Of a DNA stretch of 64,000 nucleotides, positions 9,844 to 17,535 are shown in pieces. The translations under genes were made by a program, and so were the position numbers. Below the pieces are notes generated by a model. The model had not been told where the DNA came from and did no database searches. It saw nothing but the letters and a program-made list of their open reading frames with translations. Source of the stretch: Phyllobacteriaceae bacterium (GTDB taxonomy: Bacteria; Pseudomonadota; Alphaproteobacteria; Rhizobiales; Rhizobiaceae); the NCBI GenBank assembly GCA_002708825.1, contig PAPF01000042.1, positions 1-64,000 of the forward strand, written 5' to 3'. The stretch's first letter is position 1. Each line of letters starts with the position of its first letter.

Positions 9844-9861
9844 GTTGGAGGGAATTCCCGG

Positions 9862-10815
9862 ATGGCTCTGCCTGACATTCTCAAGACGAACCTGCGCATT
9901 CCCGTCGTCGGTTCGCCGCTGTTCATCATCTCGCATCCGCCGCTGGTGCTGGAACAGTGCAAGGCGGGCATCGTGGGTTCGTTTCCCGCGCTCAATGCGC
10001 GGCCCGAGGCACAGCTTGACGAATGGCTGGCGCAGATCACCGAGGAACTGGCCGCCCATGACAGGGCCCACCCGGCGCGGCCGGCCGCGCCCTTCGCCGT
10101 CAACCAGATCGTGCACAAGACCAACACACGCCTCCAGCACGACCTGGAGATGTGCGTGAAGTACAAGGTGCCGGTGGTCATCACCTCGCTCGGCGCGGTG
10201 CCGGAGGTGAACGAGGCCATCCATTCCTATGGCGGCATCGTGCTGCACGACATCATCCACGACCGCCATGCCCGCAAGGCCATCGAGAAGGGCGCGGACG
10301 GGCTGATCGCCGTCGCCACCGGCGCGGGCGGCCATGCCGGCACGCTGTCGCCCTTCGCCCTGGTCCAGGAGATCCGCGAATGGTTCGACGGGCCGCTGCT
10401 GCTGTCAGGCTCGATCGCCAATGGCGGCGCGGTGCTGGCCGCGCAGGCCATGGGCGCGGACATGGCCTATATCGGCTCGCCGTTCATCGCCACGCAGGAA
10501 GCGCGCGCGATCGACGCCTACAAGGAGATGATCGTCGGCTCGAATGCCGCCGACATCGTCTATTCCAACCTGTTCACCGGCGTGCACGGCAATTATCTCA
10601 AGGGCTCCATCCGCAATGCGGGCATGGACCCGGACAACCTGCCGGAGAGCGATCCCTCGAAGATGAATTTCGGCGGCGACAAGTCGAAGGCCTGGAAGGA
10701 CATCTGGGGCTGCGGCCAGGGCATCGGCGCGGTCAAGGAGATCGTTCCGGCAGCAGCGCTGGTCGACCGGCTGGCGAAGGAATATGCCGAGGCCAAGGCG
10801 CGCATCTGCGGCTGA
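9862..10815 (+). CDS. nitronate monooxygenase (2-nitropropane dioxygenase family)
   Basis: 317 residues, the usual length for the family. FMN-dependent TIM-barrel enzyme that oxidises alkyl nitronates to carbonyl compounds and nitrite. Visible landmarks are the N-terminal RIPVVGSPLF strand, the GAGGHAG motif at 154-160 with the catalytic-type histidine at 158, and the FMN phosphate-binding segment SGSIANGGAV followed by GADMAYIGSPF. The ATG at 9862 follows a GGAGGG site. A palindromic element shared with fadD lies just upstream, which suggests co-regulation with acyl-CoA metabolism. Many members have unknown natural substrates, so the enzyme class is firmer than the substrate. Confidence 0.9.
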   Translation: MALPDILKTNLRIPVVGSPLFIISHPPLVLEQCKAGIVGSFPALNARPEAQLDEWLAQITEELAAHDRAHPARPAAPFAVNQIVHKTNTRLQHDLEMCVKYKVPVVITSLGAVPEVNEAIHSYGGIVLHDIIHDRHARKAIEKGADGLIAVATGAGGHAGTLSPFALVQEIREWFDGPLLLSGSIANGGAVLAAQAMGADMAYIGSPFIATQEARAIDAYKEMIVGSNAADIVYSNLFTGVHGNYLKGSIRNAGMDPDNLPESDPSKMNFGGDKSKAWKDIWGCGQGIGAVKEIVPAAALVDRLAKEYAEAKARICG

Positions 10816-10840
10816 GCCGGTTCCGGGCTTCGCCATGACG

Positions 10841-10863
10841 ACGGGCGCCCGCCGGGCGCCCGT
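10841..10863. terminator. hairpin terminator between convergent genes
   Basis: Perfect 10-bp stem (ACGGGCGCCC / GGGCGCCCGT) with a 3-nt loop, 26 bp after the nitronate monooxygenase stop. It is followed by only a short T run, so it is a GC-rich, possibly bidirectional terminator. Confidence 0.6.
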
Positions 10864-10985
10864 TTCAGTTCCAGGCATCGCTGATGACCCAGGGCAGTTC
10901 CGCTTTTCGTTGAACCGCTCCAATGCGACATGTTTTTTACGCAATTCCGGACGCGAAACCGGTGTCCACTTTCGCTGGAATTGCT

Positions 10986-12014
10986 CTAGTTGCCGAAGCC
11001 GAACAGGCGGGCAAGCCAGCCGCGCTTCTTGACCGGCGGAGCGGAGCGGACGGGTTCCCTCACCTGCTCCGCCGCCCGCCCGGCCGTGTCGCGGGCGTCC
11101 TTGACAGTTTCCTCAACGGCTGCGCGCGCTGCCTGGCCGGCCTTCTGCGCTTCGTCCGCCACGGCCTCGGCCGCCTTCGTCAGGTCGCCATCCGGGCGCA
11201 CGGTGGCAACCGGACCGCTGCCGGCCGCGATCACCGCGCGCTTGGCCATGACCGTCACGAGATTGGCCCGGTATTCGGCATTGGCATGCATGTCGCTCAT
11301 CATGCTGCTCGCCGGCACGCTCTTGCCCTCCAGCGCGGCGGGTGAAAAATCGCCGGCAAGCGCCGCTTCCAGTTCGCCGGCGCGGAACACGCCGTCATTG
11401 CCCGCCCCGGTGACAGCCACGCGCACGTCGCCGCCACGGCGGGCAACGAAGACGCCGGTCATGGCGTAGCGCGAGGCCGGGTTGGGAAACTTGGCATAGC
11501 CGGCTGCATCGGGCGCCTCGAACGTCACCGCCGTGACGATCTCGCCATCCTCAAGCGCGGTCTCGAACAGGCCGGTGAAGAAATCATCGGCGGCGATCTC
11601 GCGCCGGTCGGTGACGATGGTGGCACCGAGACCCAGCATGGCGGCTGGATAGTCGGCGGCCGGGTCATTGTTTGCGATCGACCCCCCGATGGTGCCCATG
11701 TGGCGCACATGCGGGTCTCCGATGTGGCTCGCCAGCGAAGGCAGGGCCGGACAAACGGAGGCCAGTTCGCCGGAGGCGGCGACATCGGCATGGGGCGTCG
11801 CCGCGCCGATGGTGACGGTGCGGCCGGAAACCGTGATTCCCTTGAGGCTGGCGATGTGGCGCAGGTCGATGAGGTCGGACGGTGCGGAAAGCCGCGTCTT
11901 CATGGCCGGGATCAGCGTCTGGCCACCGGACACGTATTTCGCTTCCGCCGCGCCCTTGGCCAGACGGGCCGCCTCTTCCACAGAGGACGCGCGATGATAG
12001 GTGGTATCGTACAT
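10986..12014 (-). CDS. CoxM-like FAD-binding subunit of molybdenum hydroxylase family, orphan
   Basis: 342 residues from an ATG at 12014 preceded by GGGAGG. The first 285 residues match the medium FAD-binding subunit of CO dehydrogenase/xanthine dehydrogenase enzymes: the FAD motif AKYVSGGQTLIPAMK and the second motif TIGGSIANNDPAADYPAA. Such subunits pass electrons from the iron-sulfur and molybdenum subunits to FAD. Neither of those partner genes is nearby, so this is an orphan. The last 55 or so residues are unusual: an Ala/Glu-rich helix with repeated AVADEAQKAG-like heptads, ending in a basic, aromatic tail, KKRGWLARLFGFGN. This looks like a coiled-coil or membrane-touching extension. 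A coxG gene lies 7 kb downstream. Confidence 0.85.
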   Translation of the reverse strand: MYDTTYHRASSVEEAARLAKGAAEAKYVSGGQTLIPAMKTRLSAPSDLIDLRHIASLKGITVSGRTVTIGAATPHADVAASGELASVCPALPSLASHIGDPHVRHMGTIGGSIANNDPAADYPAAMLGLGATIVTDRREIAADDFFTGLFETALEDGEIVTAVTFEAPDAAGYAKFPNPASRYAMTGVFVARRGGDVRVAVTGAGNDGVFRAGELEAALAGDFSPAALEGKSVPASSMMSDMHANAEYRANLVTVMAKRAVIAAGSGPVATVRPDGDLTKAAEAVADEAQKAGQAARAAVEETVKDARDTAGRAAEQVREPVRSAPPVKKRGWLARLFGFGN

Positions 12015-12236
12015 TCGTTTTCCTCCCGCTCGGCCTTCCGCCCTTCCATCGCGGCAAAAGGTCCCTCGGGGGAGCATGGCGCGGACCGGCGCCATTGTCC
12101 AGAAAACCAAGTCCGGCGCGACCGAAAGAACAAGTCCGGAGGCCGGCGCGCTTCTTGTTCACGATAAGCAAAACTGCTGCTTGAAATCGCCGCGCTTTGA
12201 CGGTATCACCCGCTCAGTTCCGGCGCATCGCCGCGG

Positions 12237-12312
<76 letters not shown>

Positions 12313-12417
12313 CTTCCCCCGTTCAAGCAATCTGTGCCCACGCCGCGCGGCAAGACCGGGTGCCTGGGTTTTCAGCGGCAAGGCGCAGCGCGGCCGAACG
12401 GGGCGGATGCGCACATG

Positions 12418-12439
12418 AAAACGCCCGCCGGAGCGGGCG
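12418..12439 (-). terminator. rho-independent terminator after the SQR operon
   Basis: 7-bp stem CGCCCGC/GCGGGCG with a 4-nt loop. On the minus strand it is followed by TTTT. It lies 26 bp beyond the stop of the small membrane protein gene. Confidence 0.65.
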
Positions 12440-12464
12440 CCTCTCAGTCAGTGCAAGACATGCC

Positions 12465-12818
12465 TCATTGTGCCCTTGGCGGCATGAGCAGCGACTGCAC
12501 CGTATAGACGAGGATGGAAATGCCCACGGCGCCGAGCACCGCGATGCCGAGGAAGACGATAACGTCGATCGGGCCGCCCAGATCCGAAAGGCTGGAATTG
12601 GTGACGCCAAGGACGAGCGCAACGGCCGCGACCGCGCCGAACGGCATGGAGACCTGCGCCCACAGAAACTTCTTCATGGACACCGAGCGGTCCCGCACGA
12701 GCACGAAGAGATAGGCTGCGGTGACGATCACGGCGGCGATGACCAGAAACCAGAAGAACAGGCCGCCAAACATCTCCTCGAAGACGGCCAGCAATGTTTC
12801 AAGTGTAAGTTCCTTCAT
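12465..12818 (-). CDS. small integral membrane protein (DUF5368-like), SQR partner
   Basis: 117 residues with three clear hydrophobic segments (about 18-42, 58-75 and 82-110), so an inner-membrane protein. It starts 12 bp after the flavoprotein gene stops, which points to one transcript. The family assignment to DUF5368 is from memory and uncertain; no catalytic residues are visible. Since the neighbouring oxidoreductase has no membrane helices of its own, this protein could be its membrane anchor or a quinone-side partner (inference). Confidence 0.7.
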   Translation of the reverse strand: MKELTLETLLAVFEEMFGGLFFWFLVIAAVIVTAAYLFVLVRDRSVSMKKFLWAQVSMPFGAVAAVALVLGVTNSSLSDLGGPIDVIVFLGIAVLGAVGISILVYTVQSLLMPPRAQ

Positions 12819-12830
12819 GGCCGGTTCTCC

Positions 12831-14141
12831 TCAGGCTTCGCCGCGCAGCATGGCGTTGTAGGTCGGCTTGAGGGCCAGTTCCTTCATCAGCCAGCTGATC
12901 CACAATTCCTCCAGCGGCGCGATGATGCCCGGGAAGGAGGGAACGAGATTGTTGTTGTAGTCGAATTCGATGAGCATGGCGCGGCCGACACGGGTGATCA
13001 TGGGACATGACGTGTAGCCCGAGTAGGTTTCGGTGCCTTCGCCGCCGCCAATGGCCGCGACAAGATGATCCTCGACCACCGGCACCTGCCATTTCACGCT
13101 GGCCGCCGTCTTGCCCTTCGGCACACCGGCCACGTCGCCGAGCGCGAAAATCTCCGGGTAGCGCAGATGGCGCAGCGTCTTCATGTCCACCTCGGCCCAG
13201 CCCTGGTCCGTCCACTTGTCGGCCCAGGACAGGCCTGCCTCGCGGATCACGGCCGGCGCGCGCTGGGGCGGGATGACGTGGATGTAGTCGTAACCCGTCT
13301 CCTTCTCGCCGTCCGGCGTGTCGAAGGTGGCCACCTTCCGCCCCGCGTCGATGCGCTTGAGCACATGGGACATGGCCGGGGCGATGCCACGGTCGCCAAA
13401 CAGCATCCTCACCTTTTCAGCCACGATCGGCACGCCGAACAGGGCGCCGGAATTGTTGGCATAGGTGATTTCCATCTTCGAGCGGTTGCCCTTGCGGCGC
13501 GCGATATCGTCGATCAGGAAGGTGTGCTTGAGCGGTGCGCCCGCGCATTTCATCTCGGTCGCAGGCCGGGTGAACAGGCCGACGCCGCCTTCATCGGTGA
13601 ACCTGGAGGCCGCCTGCCAGGTCTTCGCCGCATATTCCGGCCCCGCGTAGAGTGCGCCAATGCCGTCCTTGCCGACCATGTCGAGGGAGAAGCCCTCGAT
13701 GGCGTCGTGATCGAGCACGAGGCCCGGCGCCAGGACCAGGAAGTCGTAGCGGACCGTCTGGCCGCCGGAGGTCGACACCGTCTTCGCAACGGGGTCGATC
13801 GCTGCCGCCGCCTCGGCAATCAGCTTCACACCGGATGGCAGCCAGTCGGTGGTTTGGGAAACAACGTAGCCTGCAGGCTTCAAACCGGCCGCCACGAGTG
13901 ACAGACCCGGCTGGTACAGGTGCTCCTTGCGCGGGTCGATGAGCGTGATGGACGCGCCTTCCAGTCGCCGCACGAGGCGGTTGGCAAAGGCCGTTCCGGC
14001 TGCTCCCGCACCGATGATGACGATGCTTGCCGATGTCCTGACCATCGCCGCCCCGGCACTGCCGGGTGCTGCCAGCGGAAATGCCGCACCTGCCGCGCCC
14101 GCAGCCGCAAGGCCCAGGAACTGTCTTCTGCTCGTTTTCAT
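12831..14141 (-). CDS. sqr: sulfide:quinone oxidoreductase (type II, SQOR-like) with Tat signal
   Basis: 436 residues. SQR oxidises sulfide to polysulfide or a persulfide and reduces quinone. The FAD motif IVIIGAGAAG is at 40-49. Two redox-type cysteines are visible, Cys199 in KCAGAPLK and Cys379 in SGYTSCPMI, matching the pair in mitochondrial SQOR; the MLRG end is also shared with SQOR. Start: ATG at 14141 with GGGGAGG 5 nt upstream; a GTG two codons earlier overlaps that site and is less likely. The N-terminus carries a textbook twin-arginine signal, SRRQFLGL, followed by an Ala-rich core, so export to the periplasm is predicted. That is more typical of flavocytochrome c sulfide dehydrogenase (FccB), but no cytochrome gene is adjacent. 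Confidence 0.85.
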   Translation of the reverse strand: MKTSRRQFLGLAAAGAAGAAFPLAAPGSAGAAMVRTSASIVIIGAGAAGTAFANRLVRRLEGASITLIDPRKEHLYQPGLSLVAAGLKPAGYVVSQTTDWLPSGVKLIAEAAAAIDPVAKTVSTSGGQTVRYDFLVLAPGLVLDHDAIEGFSLDMVGKDGIGALYAGPEYAAKTWQAASRFTDEGGVGLFTRPATEMKCAGAPLKHTFLIDDIARRKGNRSKMEITYANNSGALFGVPIVAEKVRMLFGDRGIAPAMSHVLKRIDAGRKVATFDTPDGEKETGYDYIHVIPPQRAPAVIREAGLSWADKWTDQGWAEVDMKTLRHLRYPEIFALGDVAGVPKGKTAASVKWQVPVVEDHLVAAIGGGEGTETYSGYTSCPMITRVGRAMLIEFDYNNNLVPSFPGIIAPLEELWISWLMKELALKPTYNAMLRGEA

Positions 14142-14179
14142 TGTCACCTCCCCGCCGGGCCGTACCGGACCGCGCGCTT

Positions 14180-14205
14180 ATACATTTTCATCATTTCATA
14201 TGTAT
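14180..14205. promoter_or_regulatory. inverted repeat ATACAT-N14-ATGTAT upstream of sqr
   Basis: Perfect 6-bp arms in an AT-rich stretch 39-64 bp before the sqr start. Sulfide oxidation genes are often controlled by ArsR-family persulfide sensors (SqrR/BigR) that bind inverted repeats, so this is a candidate site. The spacing is wider than usual for that family. Confidence 0.35.
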
Positions 14206-14387
14206 GGATTATTGCCATGGACGGCATTGACGCAGATCAAGCAGATGGGGCCTGCCAGCCTGCCGTCCGGTTTCTTTCCGCGCGAAAACGGCGTGTCCAG
14301 GCAGCAACTGATTTGCCATGCACCGCTCGAACCGTCGGCGGAAAAACCTATATCCTGCCAAAGACGATCGAAATGAAAGGAGCGACA

Positions 14388-14954
14388 ATGGACGCACAGG
14401 CCCTGCCCGCAGGCTGGCAGAACGCGGTTCTCGATTTCTGGTTCGGCGAACTGACGCCAAAGGACTGGTTCAACAGCACCGATACCCTGGACCTCACCAT
14501 CACCAACCGGTTCGCAACGCTGCACGAACGGCTCGCAGCCGGGGTGCCCGGCGCGGTCTGGACCGACGCGGATGCGGCGCTGGCCGCCGTCATTGCCCTC
14601 GACCAGTTCCCGCGCAACATGTTCCGGCGCCAGCCGCGGGCCTTCGCCACCGACACGCTCGCTGTCCAGATCACCAGGAATGCCGTGGACAAGGGGCTTC
14701 ACGCCGCGCTCGACGACGACCGCAAGCAGTTTCTCTACATGCCGCTGATGCATTCGGAACGCCTCGACGACCAGGAGCGCTGCGTCAGCCTCTTCGAGGC
14801 GCTGGGCCGGGAGGAAAATCTCAGGTTTGCGCGCGAGCATCGCGATGTCATCGCCCGCTTCGGCCGCTTTCCGCACCGCAACGAGGCGCTTGGACGCCAG
14901 AACACTGCTGAGGAGGCCGCCTACCTGGAAAAGGCGGAACGGTATGGCCAGTGA
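14388..14954 (+). CDS. DUF924 family protein
   Basis: 188 residues, the usual size for DUF924. The family signature LDQFPRNMFR is present near residue 70, with other conserved blocks LDFWFGELTPKDWF and LYMPLMHSERLDDQ. The start follows an AAAGGAG site. The fold resembles TPR-like all-helical proteins and the function is unknown. It stands alone, divergent from sqr and upstream of fadD with a separate promoter region between. Confidence 0.85.
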   Translation: MDAQALPAGWQNAVLDFWFGELTPKDWFNSTDTLDLTITNRFATLHERLAAGVPGAVWTDADAALAAVIALDQFPRNMFRRQPRAFATDTLAVQITRNAVDKGLHAALDDDRKQFLYMPLMHSERLDDQERCVSLFEALGREENLRFAREHRDVIARFGRFPHRNEALGRQNTAEEAAYLEKAERYGQ

Positions 14955-14974
14955 CCCAGGCCGAATTTTGACCT

Positions 14975-14988
14975 TTACGTCAATGTAA
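14975..14988 (+). promoter_or_regulatory. TTACG-N4-TGTAA element upstream of fadD
   Basis: Near-palindrome 95 bp before the fadD start. Its extended form TTTACGTCAATGTAAGTT is 15/18 identical to the element before the nitronate monooxygenase gene. A TTGACC box overlaps its left side, placing it where a repressor or MerR-type activator could act. Confidence 0.45.
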
Positions 14989-15083
14989 GTTTGACGTAGA
15001 ACCAAGCAATTGCAACCTGTCCGTAGCGGCGCGGTCCTGCCGCGAACGACCAGATCCAGGCTCAACTCCGGGGAGGAGAAACC

Positions 15084-16769
15084 ATGACAGCCGCGAAGGC
15101 CGCAGACAAACCCTGGCTCGCCAGTTACCCGGAGGGCATTCCGGGCGATATCGGCCAGCTTGAAGACCGTTCGCTGGGCCACCTGCTTGAAAAGGCCTGC
15201 AAGACCTACGCGGACCGGCCCGCCTTTGCCTGCATGGGCAAAACGATCAGCTATGGCGCGTTGCTGGAGGCATCCTCGGCCATCGGGGCCTATCTCCAGA
15301 AACAGGGGCTGAAGCCGGGCGCGCGCGTCGCGCTGATGATGCCGAACGTGCTGCAATACCCCGTCGCAATGATGGCAGTGCTGCGCGCAGGCTACGTGGT
15401 CGTGAACGTCAACCCGCTCTACACGCCGCGCGAACTGGAGCACCAGCACAACGATTCCGGCGCGGAAGCCATCATCATCCTGGAGAATTTCGCGGCCACG
15501 CTGGAAGCGGTCATCAAGCGGACGCCGGTCAAGACCGTGGTCGTGGCCAGCATGGGCGACATGCTGGGCGGGCTGAAGGGCATGATCGTCAATTTCGTGG
15601 TGCGTCGCGTCAAGAAGATGGTGCCCGCCTGGTCGCTGCCCGGCCATGTCACCTTCAAGGCGGCGCTCGCGGCAGGCGGACAGGGCCAGTTCAAGCCGAC
15701 CGAAACGGGGCCGGACGACACGGCCTTCCTGCAATATACCGGCGGCACGACGGGCGTATCGAAGGGCGCGCAGCTTCTGCACCGCAATGTGCTGGCCAAT
15801 GTGGCGCAGAACGCCCTGTGGCTGAAGTCCGCCTATGCCGGCCGGGCCAAGCCGGACAACATGATCTATATCTGCGCGCTGCCGCTCTACCATATCTTCG
15901 CGCTGACCGTGAACGCGCTGATGGGCATGCAGCAGGGCGCGCTCAACGTGCTGATCCCCAATCCGCGCGACATTCCGGCCTTCGTGAAGGAACTCGGCAA
16001 GCACAGGTTCCATGTCTTTCCGGGCCTCAACACGCTGTTCAATGCGCTTTTGAACAATGACGACTTCCGCAAGCTCGACTTCTCCAACCTGATCCTGACG
16101 CTGGGCGGCGGCATGGCCGTGCAGCGGGCGGTGGCGGAGCGCTGGAAGGATGTGACGGGCAACGTGATCTCGGAAGGCTACGGCCTGTCGGAGACCTCGC
16201 CGGTGGCGACCGCCAACCGTTTCGACGCGAGCGAGTTCTCCGGCACCATCGGCCTGCCGATCCCCGGCACGGAGATCGCCATCCGCGACGAGGACGGCAA
16301 GGACGCCGCGCTTGGCGATGTTGGCGAGATCTGCATTCGCGGCCCGCAGGTGATGAGCGGCTACTGGAACCGTCCCGACGAGACCGAACGTGTCTTCACC
16401 GAAGACGGCTTCTTCAAGTCCGGCGACATGGGTTTCATGGACGAGAAGGGCTATGTGAAGATCGTCGACCGCAAGAAGGACATGATCCTCGTGTCGGGCT
16501 TCAACGTCTATCCGACGGAGATCGAGGACGTGATGGCCAAGCATCCGGGCGTGCTGGAAGTGGCGGCCATCGGGGTGCCCGACGAGCATTCCGGCGAGGT
16601 GCCGAAGATCTTCGTGGTTCGCAAGGATCCCGCGGTGACCAAGGAAGACCTGATGGCCTATGCCAGGGAAAACTTGACGGGCTACAAGCGGCCGAAGCAT
16701 GTGGAATTCCGCGACGACCTGCCCAAATCCAATGTCGGCAAGATCCTGCGGCGCGAACTGCGCGATTGA
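15084..16769 (+). CDS. fadD: long-chain-fatty-acid--CoA ligase
   Basis: 561 residues. Activates fatty acids to acyl-CoA using ATP through an acyl-adenylate. All hallmark motifs of the adenylate-forming family are visible: the P-loop-like LQYTGGTTGVSKGAQL, EGYGLSETSP, KSGDMGFMDEKGY, DRKKDMILVSGFNVYPTEIE and the catalytic lysine region KSNVGKILRR at the C-terminus. Start ATG at 15084 follows GGGGAGGAG. It has its own promoter region, with the TTACG element shared with the nitronate monooxygenase gene, and ends in a GNRA-loop terminator. Length and motif spacing are those of proteobacterial FadD. Confidence 0.93.
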   Translation: MTAAKAADKPWLASYPEGIPGDIGQLEDRSLGHLLEKACKTYADRPAFACMGKTISYGALLEASSAIGAYLQKQGLKPGARVALMMPNVLQYPVAMMAVLRAGYVVVNVNPLYTPRELEHQHNDSGAEAIIILENFAATLEAVIKRTPVKTVVVASMGDMLGGLKGMIVNFVVRRVKKMVPAWSLPGHVTFKAALAAGGQGQFKPTETGPDDTAFLQYTGGTTGVSKGAQLLHRNVLANVAQNALWLKSAYAGRAKPDNMIYICALPLYHIFALTVNALMGMQQGALNVLIPNPRDIPAFVKELGKHRFHVFPGLNTLFNALLNNDDFRKLDFSNLILTLGGGMAVQRAVAERWKDVTGNVISEGYGLSETSPVATANRFDASEFSGTIGLPIPGTEIAIRDEDGKDAALGDVGEICIRGPQVMSGYWNRPDETERVFTEDGFFKSGDMGFMDEKGYVKIVDRKKDMILVSGFNVYPTEIEDVMAKHPGVLEVAAIGVPDEHSGEVPKIFVVRKDPAVTKEDLMAYARENLTGYKRPKHVEFRDDLPKSNVGKILRRELRD

Positions 16770-16795
16770 GCCAGGCTGAAGGACGGGAACAACGA

Positions 16796-16817
16796 AAAGG
16801 CGGCGCAAGCCGCCTTT
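16796..16817. terminator. bidirectional terminator between fadD and the HAD phosphatase gene
   Basis: Perfect 9-bp stem AAAGGCGGC/GCCGCCTTT with a GCAA (GNRA) tetraloop. Each arm supplies the A/T run for one direction, so it serves both convergent genes. Confidence 0.75.
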
Positions 16818-16818
16818 C

Positions 16819-17532
16819 TCATGTCCGCGACAGGGCGGCGAGACCGGCGGGCAGGTCGGCCACGCTTTCGAGGACCAGATCGGCAAGCGGGGCAAGGTCC
16901 GCGCGGGTGGAGGTTCCGCTGAGCACGCCGACAGCAAGGCCCGCGCCGGCGCTGCGCGCGGCCTCCAGGTCATGGCGGTTGTCGCCGACCATCGCCACGG
17001 CGCCGGGCGCCGTTCCCGTGCGGTCGGCAAAGGCATGGATCATGTCGGGCCATGGCTTGGCGCGCGGCACGGAATCGTAGCCCAGGATTTCGGCGAACAG
17101 GCCGTCCAGTCCCAGCCTCGCCATGGTCTCACGGGCGCCGCGTTCGGAATCATTGGTGGCGATGCCAAGCATGCGGCCGGATGCGCGAAGCCCCCGCAAG
17201 GCTTCCGGAATGCCCTCAAGAGCGATGGCATGGTCGCGGGCGTGGGCGGCGGCAAGGTCGTCCAGCGCCGCGATGCGCCGCTGCAAGGCCCCGCCCTGCT
17301 CCCCCGGCCAGAGAACCGCCGCAACGTCCGCGCCCGTTCCCGCCGCCAGGACGGAGCCGGGGCGGAAGCGGGCGGTTTTCCTGTCGAGGCCAAGCGCTTC
17401 AAGAAGATGCGCCGCGCGCGCTCCGTCACGGCCTGCTGCCTCCAGCGCGGCGCGGCGGGCAAAGCCGGCCCAGGTGGCATGGAAGTCGATCAGCGTTCCG
17501 TCCTTGTCGAAAAGGACCGCGCGAATCTCCAT
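16819..17532 (-). CDS. HAD-superfamily phosphatase (phosphoglycolate phosphatase-like)
   Basis: 237 residues. Class I HAD motifs are present: motif I LFDKDGTLIDF (nucleophile Asp9, with Asp11), motif II GIATND near residue 123, the lysine RAKPWPDM and motif IV MVGDNRHDLEAA. A helical cap lies between motif I and II, as in phosphoglycolate phosphatase (Gph). Starts 3 bp after the pgi stop, so it is co-transcribed with pgi. The substrate cannot be fixed by sequence; a sugar phosphate or 2-phosphoglycolate is plausible given the neighbour. Confidence 0.85.
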   Translation of the reverse strand: MEIRAVLFDKDGTLIDFHATWAGFARRAALEAAGRDGARAAHLLEALGLDRKTARFRPGSVLAAGTGADVAAVLWPGEQGGALQRRIAALDDLAAAHARDHAIALEGIPEALRGLRASGRMLGIATNDSERGARETMARLGLDGLFAEILGYDSVPRAKPWPDMIHAFADRTGTAPGAVAMVGDNRHDLEAARSAGAGLAVGVLSGTSTRADLAPLADLVLESVADLPAGLAALSRT

Positions 17533-17535
17533 GGA

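Larger units (their letters stand above)
9540..9861. other. divergent intergenic region between adhesin and nitronate monooxygenase genes
   Basis: 322 bp without a gene. The part next to the adhesin (about 9580-9640) is AT-rich, unlike its surroundings, and is a likely promoter. Three direct copies of GGTTG followed by a T-rich stretch start at 9553, 9607 and 9637. It also holds the inverted repeat at 9609-9630 and, next to the other gene, the TTACG/CGTAA element at 9830-9843. Confidence 0.7.
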
